A DNA stretch of 64,000 nucleotides from Woeseiaceae bacterium (lineage in GTDB: Bacteria; Pseudomonadota; Gammaproteobacteria; Steroidobacterales; Woeseiaceae): assembly GCA_028289545.1 (NCBI GenBank), contig JANQPG010000016.1, positions 22,874 through 86,873 on the forward strand, in the 5' to 3' direction. The notes below the pieces were generated by a model. It saw nothing but the letters and a program-made list of their open reading frames with translations. It had not been told where the DNA came from and made no database searches. Position 1 is the first letter of the stretch. Every line of letters begins with the position of its first letter. The position numbers and the translations under genes were made by a program. This document shows, piece by piece, positions 18,044-27,283 of the stretch.

Positions 18044-19369
18044 ATGAAAAGACGTGACTTTATGCGAATGAGCGCCACGGCCAGCGGTATGCTGCTGTGC
18101 GGTGGCGCGCGCATGGCGCTGGCGCAACAGGCTTACAGCGGGCCTTTCTGGCTGTTTGTCGAGGCCAACGGCGGCTGGGATCCGACCAGTTTCTGTGACC
18201 CCAAGGGATCGGGTCTCGGCGTCAATGGCGATATCAACAACTACGATCAGGGTGACATCGGGCAGGCGGGCAACATTCGCTATGCGCCGCCGCCGGACAG
18301 TTTCGCCGCTGACACGAGCCTGTATCGGAACCAGGACTTTTTCGACGCTCACTTTCAGCGCCTGGTCGTCATTAACGGGATCAATCACGGCACGAACTCG
18401 CACCAGGTCGGCCGAACGGCCAGCTGGACGGGCTCGCGGGCACTGAACTACCCGAGCATTGCCGCGCTGATCGCGGCAGAGAACGCCGGCGACATGGCGC
18501 TGCCGATGGTGGCCAGCTCGAGCTCCGAAAGCAGTAAAACCAACGGCATCGTGCCGCGCACCCTGGTAAACGGCGGCGACCTGAACGCCATTCGCGAAAT
18601 TGCACTTCCCGGCCTGACCAACGTCAACCAGAGCACGCAGTATCACAGCGATAACACCCGGGCACTCATCGAACAGGCGGCGGCGGCCCGCCGCCAGCGC
18701 CAACTCAACGAACAGCGCTTGCAGCGCCTGAGCAACGCACTGGCGGAACATAACGCGGCGCGCAATCGCGACGTCTCCGCATTGCGGGACTTTGTCGACG
18801 CGCTCGAGGCGACGTCGAGCCCAAACGGTTACGTAAACGGGCGCTCGAATGCGCGTAACCTGTTCAACTCCGCACAGACGGCCTTTGCCGCTTTCGAGTC
18901 AGGTGCTGCGGCAACCGCGCAAATACGCATCGGCGGTTTCGATACGCACGATGATCACGATGCACGGCACTATCCAAGACTCATGGATCTGTTGGCAGCC
19001 GTCGACAACATCATCAGCGACGCAAACCAGCGCGGCATCGGCGATCGACTGATTGTTGTCATGGCTTCCGACTTTGCGAGGACCAATAAGTACAACAACG
19101 ACAACGGCAAGGATCACTGGTCGCACACGAGCATGATGGTTTGGGGTGCGCCGGCTTACTTCAGCGGGAACCGGGTCGTGGGCGGTACTGACGATCTGCA
19201 GCGGTCCCGGCGCGTCAATCCGTCCACGCTGGCGTTCGACAATAACGGCATCGAAATTACGCCGGAGTACACGCACCAGGCGCTGCGCAGCCTGGCAGGC
19301 ATCGATCAGAATCCCAGCGTAACCGGAAACTTCCCGTTTGCGCAGCAGGTATTGCCGATCTTTACCTGA
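18044..19369 (+). CDS. Tat-exported DUF1501-like protein
   Basis: The 441-residue protein begins MKRRDFMRMSATASG, a twin-arginine signal with cleavage near ALAQQ. It belongs with DUF1501-type proteins, related to the alkaline phosphatase/sulfatase fold: FWLFVEANGGWDP near the N-terminus, IGGFDTHDDHD in the middle and the VVMASDFARTNKYN and KDHWSHTSMM segments later, where Asp and His could bind metal. No activity has been established for this family. GGAG precedes the start. It is coupled to the HYR lipoprotein gene 17 bases upstream, and both are exported. A diverged homologue lies at 57549-59168. Confidence 0.87.
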   Translation: MKRRDFMRMSATASGMLLCGGARMALAQQAYSGPFWLFVEANGGWDPTSFCDPKGSGLGVNGDINNYDQGDIGQAGNIRYAPPPDSFAADTSLYRNQDFFDAHFQRLVVINGINHGTNSHQVGRTASWTGSRALNYPSIAALIAAENAGDMALPMVASSSSESSKTNGIVPRTLVNGGDLNAIREIALPGLTNVNQSTQYHSDNTRALIEQAAAARRQRQLNEQRLQRLSNALAEHNAARNRDVSALRDFVDALEATSSPNGYVNGRSNARNLFNSAQTAFAAFESGAAATAQIRIGGFDTHDDHDARHYPRLMDLLAAVDNIISDANQRGIGDRLIVVMASDFARTNKYNNDNGKDHWSHTSMMVWGAPAYFSGNRVVGGTDDLQRSRRVNPSTLAFDNNGIEITPEYTHQALRSLAGIDQNPSVTGNFPFAQQVLPIFT

Positions 19370-19375
19370 CCCGCG

Positions 19376-20017
19376 TCAGCCGGCGCCCTGGTTGGCCCGC
19401 AGCCGAGGCGTCACGCCTTGGCTCCGCGCACGCCGGTGCCACAAGCGGTGACCTAGCAGCGCCGACAGGATCACTGCGTAAATCAATGGCTCCAGGATGT
19501 CGGCTTTCACTTGCCACCAGTAGTGCCATACGCCGAGGATGCCGACCGCGTAAGCGCTCGTGTGAAGCTGGTTCCAGCGCTTTCCGAGCCTGCGGCGCAT
19601 ACCGGCGGTCGACGTTAGCGCCATCGCCGTCAGCAGAACAAGCGCCAGCATGCCGATCGTAATGAAAGGCCGCTTGGCAATGTCTTCGCCAATACCGGGC
19701 AGATAGAGGCCTTGGTCGAGGACCAGCCAAACCGCGAAGTGCATGGCGATGTAAAAGAACGCGAACAGCCCGATCATCCGGCGGAAGCGCGCGATCCAGG
19801 CCAGGCCCGTTACGCGCCGGAGCGGCGTGACGGCAAGCGCCAGCATCATGAAGCGCAGCCCCCAGTTGCCGAAGCGATCGAGTATTTCCTCGACGGGATT
19901 CGCGCCCAGCCGTCCCGTGATCTCGAACAGATCGGTCACCACGAACGCGGCGGGCAGCAGCGCGAGCACAAACACGAGCGGCTTCAGGACATAGCGGATT
20001 CGAGTGTTGATGTTCAC
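19376..20017 (-). CDS. msrQ: MsrQ, heme b membrane subunit of periplasmic methionine sulfoxide reductase
   Basis: The 213-residue MsrQ (YedZ) starts at a GTG 22 bases after the msrP stop. Six membrane helices are visible, with the family histidines in AMHFAVWLV, RWNQLHTSAYA and VWHYWWQVK, which hold heme b. MsrQ takes electrons from quinol or flavin reductase and feeds the periplasmic catalytic subunit MsrP encoded just upstream. Together they repair methionine sulfoxide in envelope proteins after chlorine-type oxidation. It converges on the DUF1501-like gene with a six-base gap. Length and motifs are normal. Confidence 0.95.
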   Translation of the reverse strand: MNINTRIRYVLKPLVFVLALLPAAFVVTDLFEITGRLGANPVEEILDRFGNWGLRFMMLALAVTPLRRVTGLAWIARFRRMIGLFAFFYIAMHFAVWLVLDQGLYLPGIGEDIAKRPFITIGMLALVLLTAMALTSTAGMRRRLGKRWNQLHTSAYAVGILGVWHYWWQVKADILEPLIYAVILSALLGHRLWHRRARSQGVTPRLRANQGAG

Positions 20018-20039
20018 GGGATGCTGCCGACCGGTGGAG

Positions 20040-21014
20040 TCAGTAGTTGCGCCTCAGGTCGAGGCCGTCGTACAGCGAGGCGACTTCCTCGGCGTAGCCA
20101 TTGAACATGAGCGTCGGCTGCTTGGCCGCGAACAGGCCCGAGCCGATCCGCCGCTCTCGGGCCTGCGACCAGCGTGGATGATCGACTTCCGGATTGACGT
20201 TGGCATAGAAGCCGTATTCGTGCGGCGCCGACAGGTTCCAGCTTGTTTGCGGCATGCGCGACATGAAGCGAATGCGCACGATGCTTTTGATCCCCTTGAA
20301 GCCGTACTTCCAGGGCACGACCAGCCTGAGAGGCGCCCCATTCTGGTTAGGGAGCACTTCGCCGTACAGACCCACGGCGAGTATCGTGAGCGGGTGCATG
20401 GCTTCGGCGATCGTCAGGCCCTCGCGATACGGCCAGTCGAGCACGCGGCGCCGCTGCCCCGGCATACGTTTCGGATCGTAAAGCGTTTCGAACGCCACAA
20501 ACTTCGCCTTGGAAGTTGGCTTCAGCGCTTTCAGCACGTCGGCCAGCGGTATGCCGACCCAGGGTATCACCATCGACCACGCCTCGACGCAGCGCATCCG
20601 GTAGATGCGCTCTTCGAGGGTGTGGGGTTTGACGAAGTCCTCCAGGTGAAACGTGCCCGTGTTTTCGGCGTGGCCATCAACCTTGATGCTCCAGGGCTGA
20701 GGCTCGAAATCGCGCGCGTTCCTGTGCGGGTCGTCCTTACCGGTGCCAAATTCGTAAAAGTTGTTGTAGGTCGTTACGTCGTCGTAACTGGTCAGCGTCT
20801 CGTCCGTGCTGAACGGGCTGGGTTTTCGAATGTCCGCAAGCTTCGCCAGCGGTTCGTCCGGGATAACGGCGGCCAGCGCGGCGGGCGCGGAGAGGCTCGC
20901 GCCGGCAATTGCGCCGGAGGCAGCGCCCGCGCGGATAAACTCCCTTCGATTCAGGTAGTTGTCCTTGCTGGTGATTTCGGACGAACGAATCGGGTTGGGT
21001 TTCCTGATCAGCAC
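20040..21014 (-). CDS. msrP: MsrP, molybdopterin-dependent periplasmic methionine sulfoxide reductase
   Basis: The 324-residue MsrP (YedY) is normal in length. A twin-arginine signal ([14 protein letters not shown]) exports the folded protein with its molybdenum cofactor. The molybdenum-ligating cysteine is in [15 protein letters not shown], and the substrate-side [18 protein letters not shown] motif is present. It reduces methionine sulfoxide in periplasmic proteins with electrons from MsrQ, the next gene. MsrA at 30.6 kb supplies the cytoplasmic counterpart. The gene diverges from the DsbA-like gene across a 333-base region. Confidence 0.96.
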   Translation of the reverse strand: MLIRKPNPIRSSEITSKDNYLNRREFIRAGAASGAIAGASLSAPAALAAVIPDEPLAKLADIRKPSPFSTDETLTSYDDVTTYNNFYEFGTGKDDPHRNARDFEPQPWSIKVDGHAENTGTFHLEDFVKPHTLEERIYRMRCVEAWSMVIPWVGIPLADVLKALKPTSKAKFVAFETLYDPKRMPGQRRRVLDWPYREGLTIAEAMHPLTILAVGLYGEVLPNQNGAPLRLVVPWKYGFKGIKSIVRIRFMSRMPQTSWNLSAPHEYGFYANVNPEVDHPRWSQARERRIGSGLFAAKQPTLMFNGYAEEVASLYDGLDLRRNY

Positions 21015-21347
21015 AACACTCTCCTAGGGGCTACTACTTCAAGAGACCGGCCGGCCGGCGGGTTTATTGCAGCGATACCTTACCCCAGCGGCGTGCGGCA
21101 ATACGCGCCGCGGGTCGTCGAGGAACAATTTGTTACGACTGTTTTGCCGAGAACGGGCTTTTGCGGCGTTCTCCCGCCCGACGGCGGCATTACGTAAAAG
21201 TTCCTCAAATCTATTGGCCTCGAGGGTGTCGAAAAGTCGTAAGCGGTGCACGGGTGCGCGGTTTTTCAGCTTGGGTTAAGGCTGGCCCGCATACCTTGAT
21301 AAACGCCTGAAAGGGCCGCATTTCTTCGGCAACGCAGGAGTAGTTCG
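21015..21347. other. Divergent intergenic region between msrP and the DsbA-like gene
   Basis: The 333 bases hold the divergent promoters of msrPQ and the 21348 gene. Small open frames on both strands overlap one another without RBS or recognisable product. I see no regulator palindrome or terminator. Confidence 0.5.
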
Positions 21348-22070
21348 ATGACGCAATTCACAACGCCCATTATTGAGGGCAGCGAACGCACGTTGCCCGA
21401 GGCGACGCTCAGGGTCGAGGTTGTCGCCGATTTTGTCTGTCCATACAGCTACATTGGTAAGCGGCGGCTGGACCACGCGCTGACGGCCGTCGGAGGGCCG
21501 GCTGACGTCAGCTGGTACCCGTTCCAGCTCAATCCCGACATGCCCGCCGCCGGCATGCCTTTCGAAGCCTATCTAAAGAGCCGATTCGGCACCCGGGGCG
21601 CTGTTCAGCCGATACTGGACAGCCTTGCGGTCGAGGGCGCGGCGGAAGGCATCGATTTTGATTTTGGGCGGCTCGAGATGGTGCCCAACACGACGATGGC
21701 CCATCAGCTCATGTATCTGGCCGGCAATGAGGGTCTGGACCAGACAGTGCTCGCTGAACGCCTGTTTGCAGCTTACTTCGAGCGCGGCAGAGACATTGGC
21801 GATCCCGGTGTGCTGGCCGATATTGCGCGCAGCCAGGGACTTGACCGCGAGCACGTGTTTGCCGCATTTGCCGACGAGAAGAACCGTCAGTACGTGCAAA
21901 GCCGCGAATCTCAGGTGCGAGCGAGCGGTCTGACGGGGGTGCCCGGCTTTCTGCTCAATCGGCGCCTGCTGGTCGTGGGCGCGCAGTCAGAGGAGACGCT
22001 CGTCAACGCGTTCGACCGGGCAATGTTCGGCGAAGGCAACGACAGTCTCCCGTCGCCGGCGCTGAACTAG
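21348..22070 (+). CDS. DsbA family oxidoreductase (FrnE-like)
   Basis: The 240-residue cytoplasmic protein belongs to the DsbA/FrnE thioredoxin-fold group: VEVVADFVCPYSYIGKRR at residues 24-41, a long helical insertion, then the cis-proline loop GVPGFLLNRRL near residue 205. The start ATG has AGGAG upstream. FrnE homologues usually have CPWC; here the motif is CPYS, so the resolving cysteine is replaced by Ser. That suggests a monothiol, isomerase or glutathione-dependent activity rather than dithiol oxidation, and it resembles hydroxychromene-isomerase relatives. The gene stands alone, followed by the ileS leader. Confidence 0.88.
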   Translation: MTQFTTPIIEGSERTLPEATLRVEVVADFVCPYSYIGKRRLDHALTAVGGPADVSWYPFQLNPDMPAAGMPFEAYLKSRFGTRGAVQPILDSLAVEGAAEGIDFDFGRLEMVPNTTMAHQLMYLAGNEGLDQTVLAERLFAAYFERGRDIGDPGVLADIARSQGLDREHVFAAFADEKNRQYVQSRESQVRASGLTGVPGFLLNRRLLVVGAQSEETLVNAFDRAMFGEGNDSLPSPALN

Positions 22071-22144
22071 AACCTGTCCGACAGCGCAGCGTTGTCCCGC
22101 CGGGCTTGTTTTTCCACGCGATCGGCATTACTTTCCGCGTTTTG

Positions 22145-22423
22145 ACGTTGACGGGGACGAGTAAGCGGTTTCTCGCAGGCCAATAGCGACCGGAGGAGGG
22201 TGGAAGCTCCGGGCCTGGACACTGCTGAATATCACCCCTGAGTCGCCGACCGAACCGCCTTTGCAAAAGGCGCAGTAGACTTGGCCGGGTGGCTGCCGAC
22301 ACCAGCCTCGAGCTTGTCACGGCAAGTTCTCAAGGCGGCGTTTGCGAAAACGCCGTGAATCCGGGTGGTACCGCGAACACGTTTCGCCCCGGGCGCAGCA
22401 TTGCGCCTGGGGCGTTTGTTTTT
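22145..22423 (+). promoter_or_regulatory. T-box riboswitch (tRNA-Ile sensing) upstream of ileS
   Basis: This leader has the parts of a complete T-box in order. Stem I begins near GACGAGTAAGCGG, has the distal region GGTGGAAGCTCCGG and a specifier loop GAATATCACC whose ATC (22231-22233) is an Ile codon. A stem II-like GTAGAC segment and a small stem III (GGCGTTT-GCG-AAAACGCC) follow. The T-box sequence GGGTGGTACCGCG is at 22363-22375, with TGGT (22366-22369) able to pair with the ACCA end of tRNA-Ile. A terminator hairpin at 22385-22414 follows. Uncharged tRNA-Ile should favour the antiterminator and switch ileS on. Stem boundaries are approximate. Confidence 0.93.
22385..22423 (+). terminator. 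Conditional terminator of the ileS T-box
   Basis: CGCCCC plus GGGCGCA pairs with TGCGCCT plus GGGGCG around a small loop, followed by TTTGTTTTT. The left arm overlaps the 3' side of the antiterminator region, as expected for a transcriptional T-box. It ends 13 bases before the ileS start codon. Confidence 0.9.
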
Positions 22424-22436
22424 ATGGAGCAGCAGA

Positions 22437-25400
22437 TTGGTACATGAAAGATCGGCATTCGAGGAAGTAAACAGCCGCTACGACGGCCCGGGACTGGAGG
22501 GTGACGTACTCGAGTTCTGGGAGCGTGAGGACGTGTTTCAAAAAACGCTCGAAGCGAGTGAGGGCCGGCCGCATTTCAGCTTCAACGAGGGGCCGCCGAC
22601 TGCCAACGGTAAACCGGGCATTCACCACGTGCTGGCGCGCAGTTTCAAGGATGCCTTTCCGCGCTATCGGACGATGCGCGGCTATCACGTGCCGCGGAAG
22701 GCCGGTTGGGATACGCACGGGCTGCCGGTAGAGCACGAGATCGAGAAAGAGCTCGGTATCTTCGACAAGAAGGAGATCGAGTCGAAGATCGGTATTGCCG
22801 AATTCACCCGCCGCTGCCGTGAATCCGTCATGCGCTACATAGGCGACTGGGAGAAGATGACCGAGCGCATGGGGTTCTGGGTCAACCTCGACGAAGCGTA
22901 CTACACGCTCGATAACCGCTACATCGAATCGGTCTGGCACCTGCTAAAAACGATCTGGGACAAGGACCTGATCTATCGCGGTTACAAGGTGGTCCCGTAC
23001 GACCCCCGCATCGGTGCAACGCTGTCGTCGCACGAGCTGGCGCTCGGCTACAAAGAGGTCGAGGATCCGTCGATTACGGTCCGGTTTCGCGTAGCCGATG
23101 AGGACCGGACGTCGTTTCTCGTCTGGACGACCACGCCCTGGACACTGCCGTCCAACCTCGCCCTTGCGGTCGGCGCGGACATCGAATACAGCTATTGTGA
23201 ACTCGAGGACGAAACGCTGATCGTTGCCGAGGCGCTGCGCGAGCAGGTACTTCGCGATCACGAACACACGGTCCGGAAAACGGTTGCGGGTGCCGAGCTC
23301 GTGGGAACCCGCTACGAGCGGCTGTTCGACTACCTCGACGTCGAGACCGACAAGGCATTTTGCGTGTACGCCGCGGATTTTGTCAGCACCGAAGACGGTA
23401 CCGGCATCGTGCACACGGCGCCCGCTTACGGCGTGGACGATCTTGCCCTGGGCGAAGCGAACGATTTGCCGGTGCTGCATGGCGTCGGCCTGGACGGTCA
23501 CTTCGTCGATGCCGTCGAGCCCGTTGCCGGGCTGTTTTTCAAAGATGCCGACAAGCCGCTAATACGCCTTCTCAAAGACCGTGGCGATCTGTTTCGCAAC
23601 GAACGCTATCTGCATAACTATCCCTTCGGATGGCGCACCGGCGACCCGATCATCTACTACGCCAAGAACGCCTGGTATATCCAGACATCGAAGTTCCGCG
23701 AGCGCATGACGGCGCTGAACCAGCAGATCAACTGGGTGCCCGAGCACATCAAAGACGGCCGTTTCGGCAACTGGCTCGAAAACAACGTCGACTGGGCGCT
23801 GTCGCGCGAGCGATTCTGGGGTACTCCGCTGCCCGTGTGGACGGATGGGCAAGGCGACTACGTTTGTGTCGGTTCTGTCGCCGAACTTGAAGCGCTGACC
23901 GGGCGCGAGCTGTCCGAGCTGGACCTGCACCGGCCGGCCGTCGACGAGATCAGCTTCGAGAAGGACGGCAAGACCTGGCGGCGCGTGCCCGAAGTGATCG
24001 ACTGCTGGTTCGATTCAGGCGCCATGTCCTACGCCCAGTGGCACTATCCGTTCGAAAACGCCGAGATCTTCGAGCAGCATTTTCCCGCCGACTTTATCTG
24101 CGAGGCGATCGACCAGACCCGCGGCTGGTTTTACACACTGCACGCGATATCGACCCTGGTCTCGGACAGCGTGGCCTACAAGAACGTCGTCTGTCTGAAT
24201 CTCATTGTCGACAAAGACGGCAAGAAGATGTCGAAATCGCTGGGCAACATCGTCAATCCTTACGACGTGTTCGATACGGTCGGGGCGGACGCCCTGCGCT
24301 GGTATTTTCTGGCGCGCCTGTCTCCCGATGCGGCGAAACGCATTTCGGTGGAGATTGTCGCGGACGTCGCGAGCTCGTTTATCAACACGTTCTGGAACAC
24401 ATACAGTTTCTTTGTTCTGTACGCCCGCATCGACGAGGTAGACGTGCAGAGGGATATTGCGGTCGAAGAGCGCCCCGAGATCGATCGCTGGGCGCTGGCG
24501 CTGGCGCATCGCACGATCACAACGGCGACCGAGGCAATGGACCGTTTCGATGCGAAGACGGCGGGGGAGGCGATCGAGTCGTTTGTCGATCAGCTCAGTA
24601 ACTGGTACGTCCGCCGCAACCGACGCCGGTTCTGGAAGTCGACCGACCTGGAGGATAAACAGTCGGCCTACCTGACCTTGTACGAGTGTCTGCTGACGGC
24701 ACACAAGCTGATGGCGCCGTTTGTGCCTTTTCTTGCCGAGAAGGTCTATCAGAACCTGGTGAAGAGCGTCGATCCCGCCGCTCCGCTCAGCGTACACATG
24801 GCGGCCTGGCCGGAGGCGCCGGAAGCGTGGCGGAACGACGAACTGCTGCACGACATTGGCGTGGTGCAAAAAGTGGTGGGTCTTGCGCGCGCGGCCCGTG
24901 GCCAGTCCGGCGTGCGCACGCGTCAGCCTCTGTCGCGGCTGCTTGTGCGCGCACCCGATGATCGGAGTTTCAAAGCACTCGACCTTCATCAGGACCAGAT
25001 TCGCGAGGAACTGAACGTAAAGGCGATCGAGTTCATTGCGCGCGACGCCGGCCTGGTCAACTACCGGATCAAGCCGAATCTGCCGGTACTCGGCAAGCGC
25101 TACGGCAAACTCGTGCCGGCTATTCGCACGGCGTTGGCGGCGGCGGACGGCGCGCTCATTGCGGGCGCGACCTCACGTGGGGAGTCTTTCGAACTCGAGG
25201 TCGACGGCCAGTCGCTATCGCTCGAGGCGGGGGACGTGCTGGTCGAAACCGAGTCGGCCGAAGGTTATGCCTGCGGCGAGGACGGAGGTTATCTGACCGC
25301 GTTGGACACGAGCCTCGATGACGACCTCGTCAAGGAAGGCCTCGCGCGGGAAATAGTGCGTTCCGTCCAGGACGCCCGCAAGCAGGCCGGGCTCATGGTT

Positions 25401-25586
25401 GCGGATCGTATAGCGCTCGGGATTACGGGCTCGCCGGCCGTCGAAGCGGCTCTGGGTGTCCATCGCGAATACGTCATGGCCGAGACGCTGGCGTCCGAGT
25501 GGGAGACCGAGCCGGATGCCCCGCTCTTCGACGAGACTCGCAGCACGGCGGGGGAGACGTGGCGGATCTTCTTCACAAAAGTTTAA
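22437..25586 (+). CDS. ileS: Isoleucyl-tRNA synthetase, type 2 (GXHH signature)
   Basis: It charges tRNA-Ile with isoleucine. I choose TTG 22437 because GGAG lies seven bases upstream and the only upstream in-frame starts lie within the T-box; this gives 1049 residues, within the IleRS type-2 range. The class I signature normally reading HxGH is here PPTANGKPGIHHVLAR (about residue 61), i.e. GIHH. The second signature KMSKSLGN is near residue 597, and the editing domain is present (TTPWTLPSNLALAVG, GTGIVHTAPAYG). The C-terminal half is of the eukaryote-like type-2 form without the type-1 zinc finger. Type-2 enzymes tolerate mupirocin, and the swapped motif has been linked to very high resistance. 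The gene stands alone under its T-box, which suggests acquisition with its regulator. Confidence 0.97.
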   Translation: MVHERSAFEEVNSRYDGPGLEGDVLEFWEREDVFQKTLEASEGRPHFSFNEGPPTANGKPGIHHVLARSFKDAFPRYRTMRGYHVPRKAGWDTHGLPVEHEIEKELGIFDKKEIESKIGIAEFTRRCRESVMRYIGDWEKMTERMGFWVNLDEAYYTLDNRYIESVWHLLKTIWDKDLIYRGYKVVPYDPRIGATLSSHELALGYKEVEDPSITVRFRVADEDRTSFLVWTTTPWTLPSNLALAVGADIEYSYCELEDETLIVAEALREQVLRDHEHTVRKTVAGAELVGTRYERLFDYLDVETDKAFCVYAADFVSTEDGTGIVHTAPAYGVDDLALGEANDLPVLHGVGLDGHFVDAVEPVAGLFFKDADKPLIRLLKDRGDLFRNERYLHNYPFGWRTGDPIIYYAKNAWYIQTSKFRERMTALNQQINWVPEHIKDGRFGNWLENNVDWALSRERFWGTPLPVWTDGQGDYVCVGSVAELEALTGRELSELDLHRPAVDEISFEKDGKTWRRVPEVIDCWFDSGAMSYAQWHYPFENAEIFEQHFPADFICEAIDQTRGWFYTLHAISTLVSDSVAYKNVVCLNLIVDKDGKKMSKSLGNIVNPYDVFDTVGADALRWYFLARLSPDAAKRISVEIVADVASSFINTFWNTYSFFVLYARIDEVDVQRDIAVEERPEIDRWALALAHRTITTATEAMDRFDAKTAGEAIESFVDQLSNWYVRRNRRRFWKSTDLEDKQSAYLTLYECLLTAHKLMAPFVPFLAEKVYQNLVKSVDPAAPLSVHMAAWPEAPEAWRNDELLHDIGVVQKVVGLARAARGQSGVRTRQPLSRLLVRAPDDRSFKALDLHQDQIREELNVKAIEFIARDAGLVNYRIKPNLPVLGKRYGKLVPAIRTALAAADGALIAGATSRGESFELEVDGQSLSLEAGDVLVETESAEGYACGEDGGYLTALDTSLDDDLVKEGLAREIVRSVQDARKQAGLMVADRIALGITGSPAVEAALGVHREYVMAETLASEWETEPDAPLFDETRSTAGETWRIFFTKV

Positions 25587-25798
25587 TAGCCAAGAGACCG
25601 CGACAACTTGCGGAGGTCTTCGGAACTCTGCTATAAGAAATGAACGCAGGTATCTGATTGATCAAGGAGGATCTGCGATCTCGGGTGGCCGCTCAGGCAC
25701 CCTGTCCCTTGCAAGACGCAAAACCGGAAAAAAGCGTAAGAAGCCGCCCGAGAGGTGCAAAGAGGCGGCAGAAAAAAAACATAAACGCTGGAGTGGAC

Positions 25799-26197
25799 AT
25801 GCAAAACTCTGTCGACTGCTTTTATGCAGCCGTCGCGGCTCTCGCTGGTGATGGCCATATAAAACAACGACTTATATCTGCTTTTCAAGACAACCTGGAG
25901 CCGCTGGAAGCGGACGACCTGCCGGGAGCGCTGCGCGAGCAGTTCTCGGGGCTCAAGGCTCGCCTGCACAGTGTGGATCCAGCCAACGGCGAAGGATCGG
26001 TATGTGCGACCGTCCGCAAGATGTCGGTGGACGAGGCGAGTCGCTGTGCACAATCCGTATTGAAGCTCTATGCCGAGCTCAACCGGCTTGGGGCGGTGCT
26101 CGAGGACTCGATACCGCCGCTCGAGGACGAGGCCGACGACGGCGGTGATCACCACGCTCCGCCATTCCTGATCAAGACGGCGGGGCAGGCAGGCTAA
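25799..26197 (+). CDS. Hypothetical protein, 132 aa
   Basis: I do not recognise this small protein. The ATG at 25799 (MQNSVDCFYAAVAAL) has GGAG upstream. The frame stays open to 25658 behind a strong AAGGAGG, so a longer basic N-terminus is possible. The product is mainly helical, with no signal peptide or membrane segment, three cysteines and an acidic tail (PPLEDEADDGGDHH). The helices KMSVDEASRCAQSVLKLYAE suggest a small four-helix fold. It overlaps the converging SRPBCC gene by four bases. The region between ileS and this start (25587-25798) has no other feature that I can support. Confidence 0.65.
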   Translation: MQNSVDCFYAAVAALAGDGHIKQRLISAFQDNLEPLEADDLPGALREQFSGLKARLHSVDPANGEGSVCATVRKMSVDEASRCAQSVLKLYAELNRLGAVLEDSIPPLEDEADDGGDHHAPPFLIKTAGQAG

Positions 26198-27204
26198 CGT
26201 ACCGGGTAGTAGATCTCGGTCATCAGCTCGCGTTCGGGCGTTTTGCCCGGGTCGGTGACATACGTCTCCCAGGGTGCGCCGTTTCGCTCGAGGCCGAGCG
26301 CGGCGAGGTAGGACTTGAATTTGCGGTGCGTGTCGCCGAGCAGCTTGTAGGATCCGGTATGACGGACGAGGACCGCGCGGCCGGCGTAGCTGGTCCCGAA
26401 GCGCACGCCGCTTCTGGCCGTTCCGCCGGCAGGCTCCGCTTCGGCATTGACCGGGATAGCGGCGTCGACGCGGCGCCTTGCGCCCTCATAACCTCTTAAA
26501 ATCGCCCGTGGCGCGCCGGCCGTGCGCAGACCGCGGGTTTCGATGTCTGTCAGAATGTCGAGGTAGGCTGCTCCCAGCGCCTCGGACACGGCCGCCGTAT
26601 CCGGTTCGGCCGTTATGCTCATATAAGCTATCTTCCGAGCCTCCACCTCCAGGTGCTCAGCGTCGAGATCCGCAAAATCGGCTCTCGGCAACGCCTCGGC
26701 GAGCGCTTTCAGGCGTTCGAGGCTCAGCTGGTGGTCACGCTCGACAACGCCGCGCCAGAGCAGCCCAAAATAGCGGCCCACGAGGTTGTAGCCATAATCG
26801 TGTTCGAAACCGCGCGTCACGCGCGTGCCGCCGGCGACGGACTCGAGTTCGAGCCAGCTCACGGCTTGGCCCGGTTCGCCGCGATTCAGTACGTAGGATA
26901 CGTACTGGTAGGGAATGCTCTCGGCGACGGCCATTGTGCCGCTGCCCGCGGTGCTCGACGTCCAGGCCAGGGTTGCGCCTTCGCCCCGGCCCGGTCCGGA
27001 AAATCGGAGAACCGCGGTAGAGTCGTTTTCGGCGGGCGGCGCCCAGAGGACCAATCGAGACAGGCTGTCAGCCTGAACGAACAAAACGGACGCCGGCGCG
27101 TCGATCACCAGGTCTGTCTCCACCTCGAGGATTCGCGGTATGAGCAACCCGGCAAGCAGAACGGCGCCGACCAGACCCAGAGCTGCGTAGACAATACGTT
27201 GCAA
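26194..27204 (-). CDS. Membrane-anchored SRPBCC / GyrI-like effector domain protein
   Basis: The 336-residue protein has an N-terminal membrane anchor (IVYAALGLVGAVLLAGLLI), a SRPBCC (START-like) domain at about 30-160 beginning VETDLVIDAPASVLFVQAD, and a C-terminal GyrI/AraC-effector-like domain (about 190-336) with the typical AVLVRHTGSYKLLGDTHRKF and GAPWETYVTDPGKTPERE segments. Both folds bind small hydrophobic ligands. This fusion is widespread, but its ligand is unknown. The gene stands alone, diverges from murI and converges on the small hypothetical gene with a four-base overlap. Confidence 0.88.
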   Translation of the reverse strand: MQRIVYAALGLVGAVLLAGLLIPRILEVETDLVIDAPASVLFVQADSLSRLVLWAPPAENDSTAVLRFSGPGRGEGATLAWTSSTAGSGTMAVAESIPYQYVSYVLNRGEPGQAVSWLELESVAGGTRVTRGFEHDYGYNLVGRYFGLLWRGVVERDHQLSLERLKALAEALPRADFADLDAEHLEVEARKIAYMSITAEPDTAAVSEALGAAYLDILTDIETRGLRTAGAPRAILRGYEGARRRVDAAIPVNAEAEPAGGTARSGVRFGTSYAGRAVLVRHTGSYKLLGDTHRKFKSYLAALGLERNGAPWETYVTDPGKTPERELMTEIYYPVR

Positions 27205-27283
27205 GCGGCCATTCCCTGTTAACCACGGTTGTCGATTATTTCATAGAATCCCGCACGTGCGCGCCGGAGCGGTCTTCGGCACA

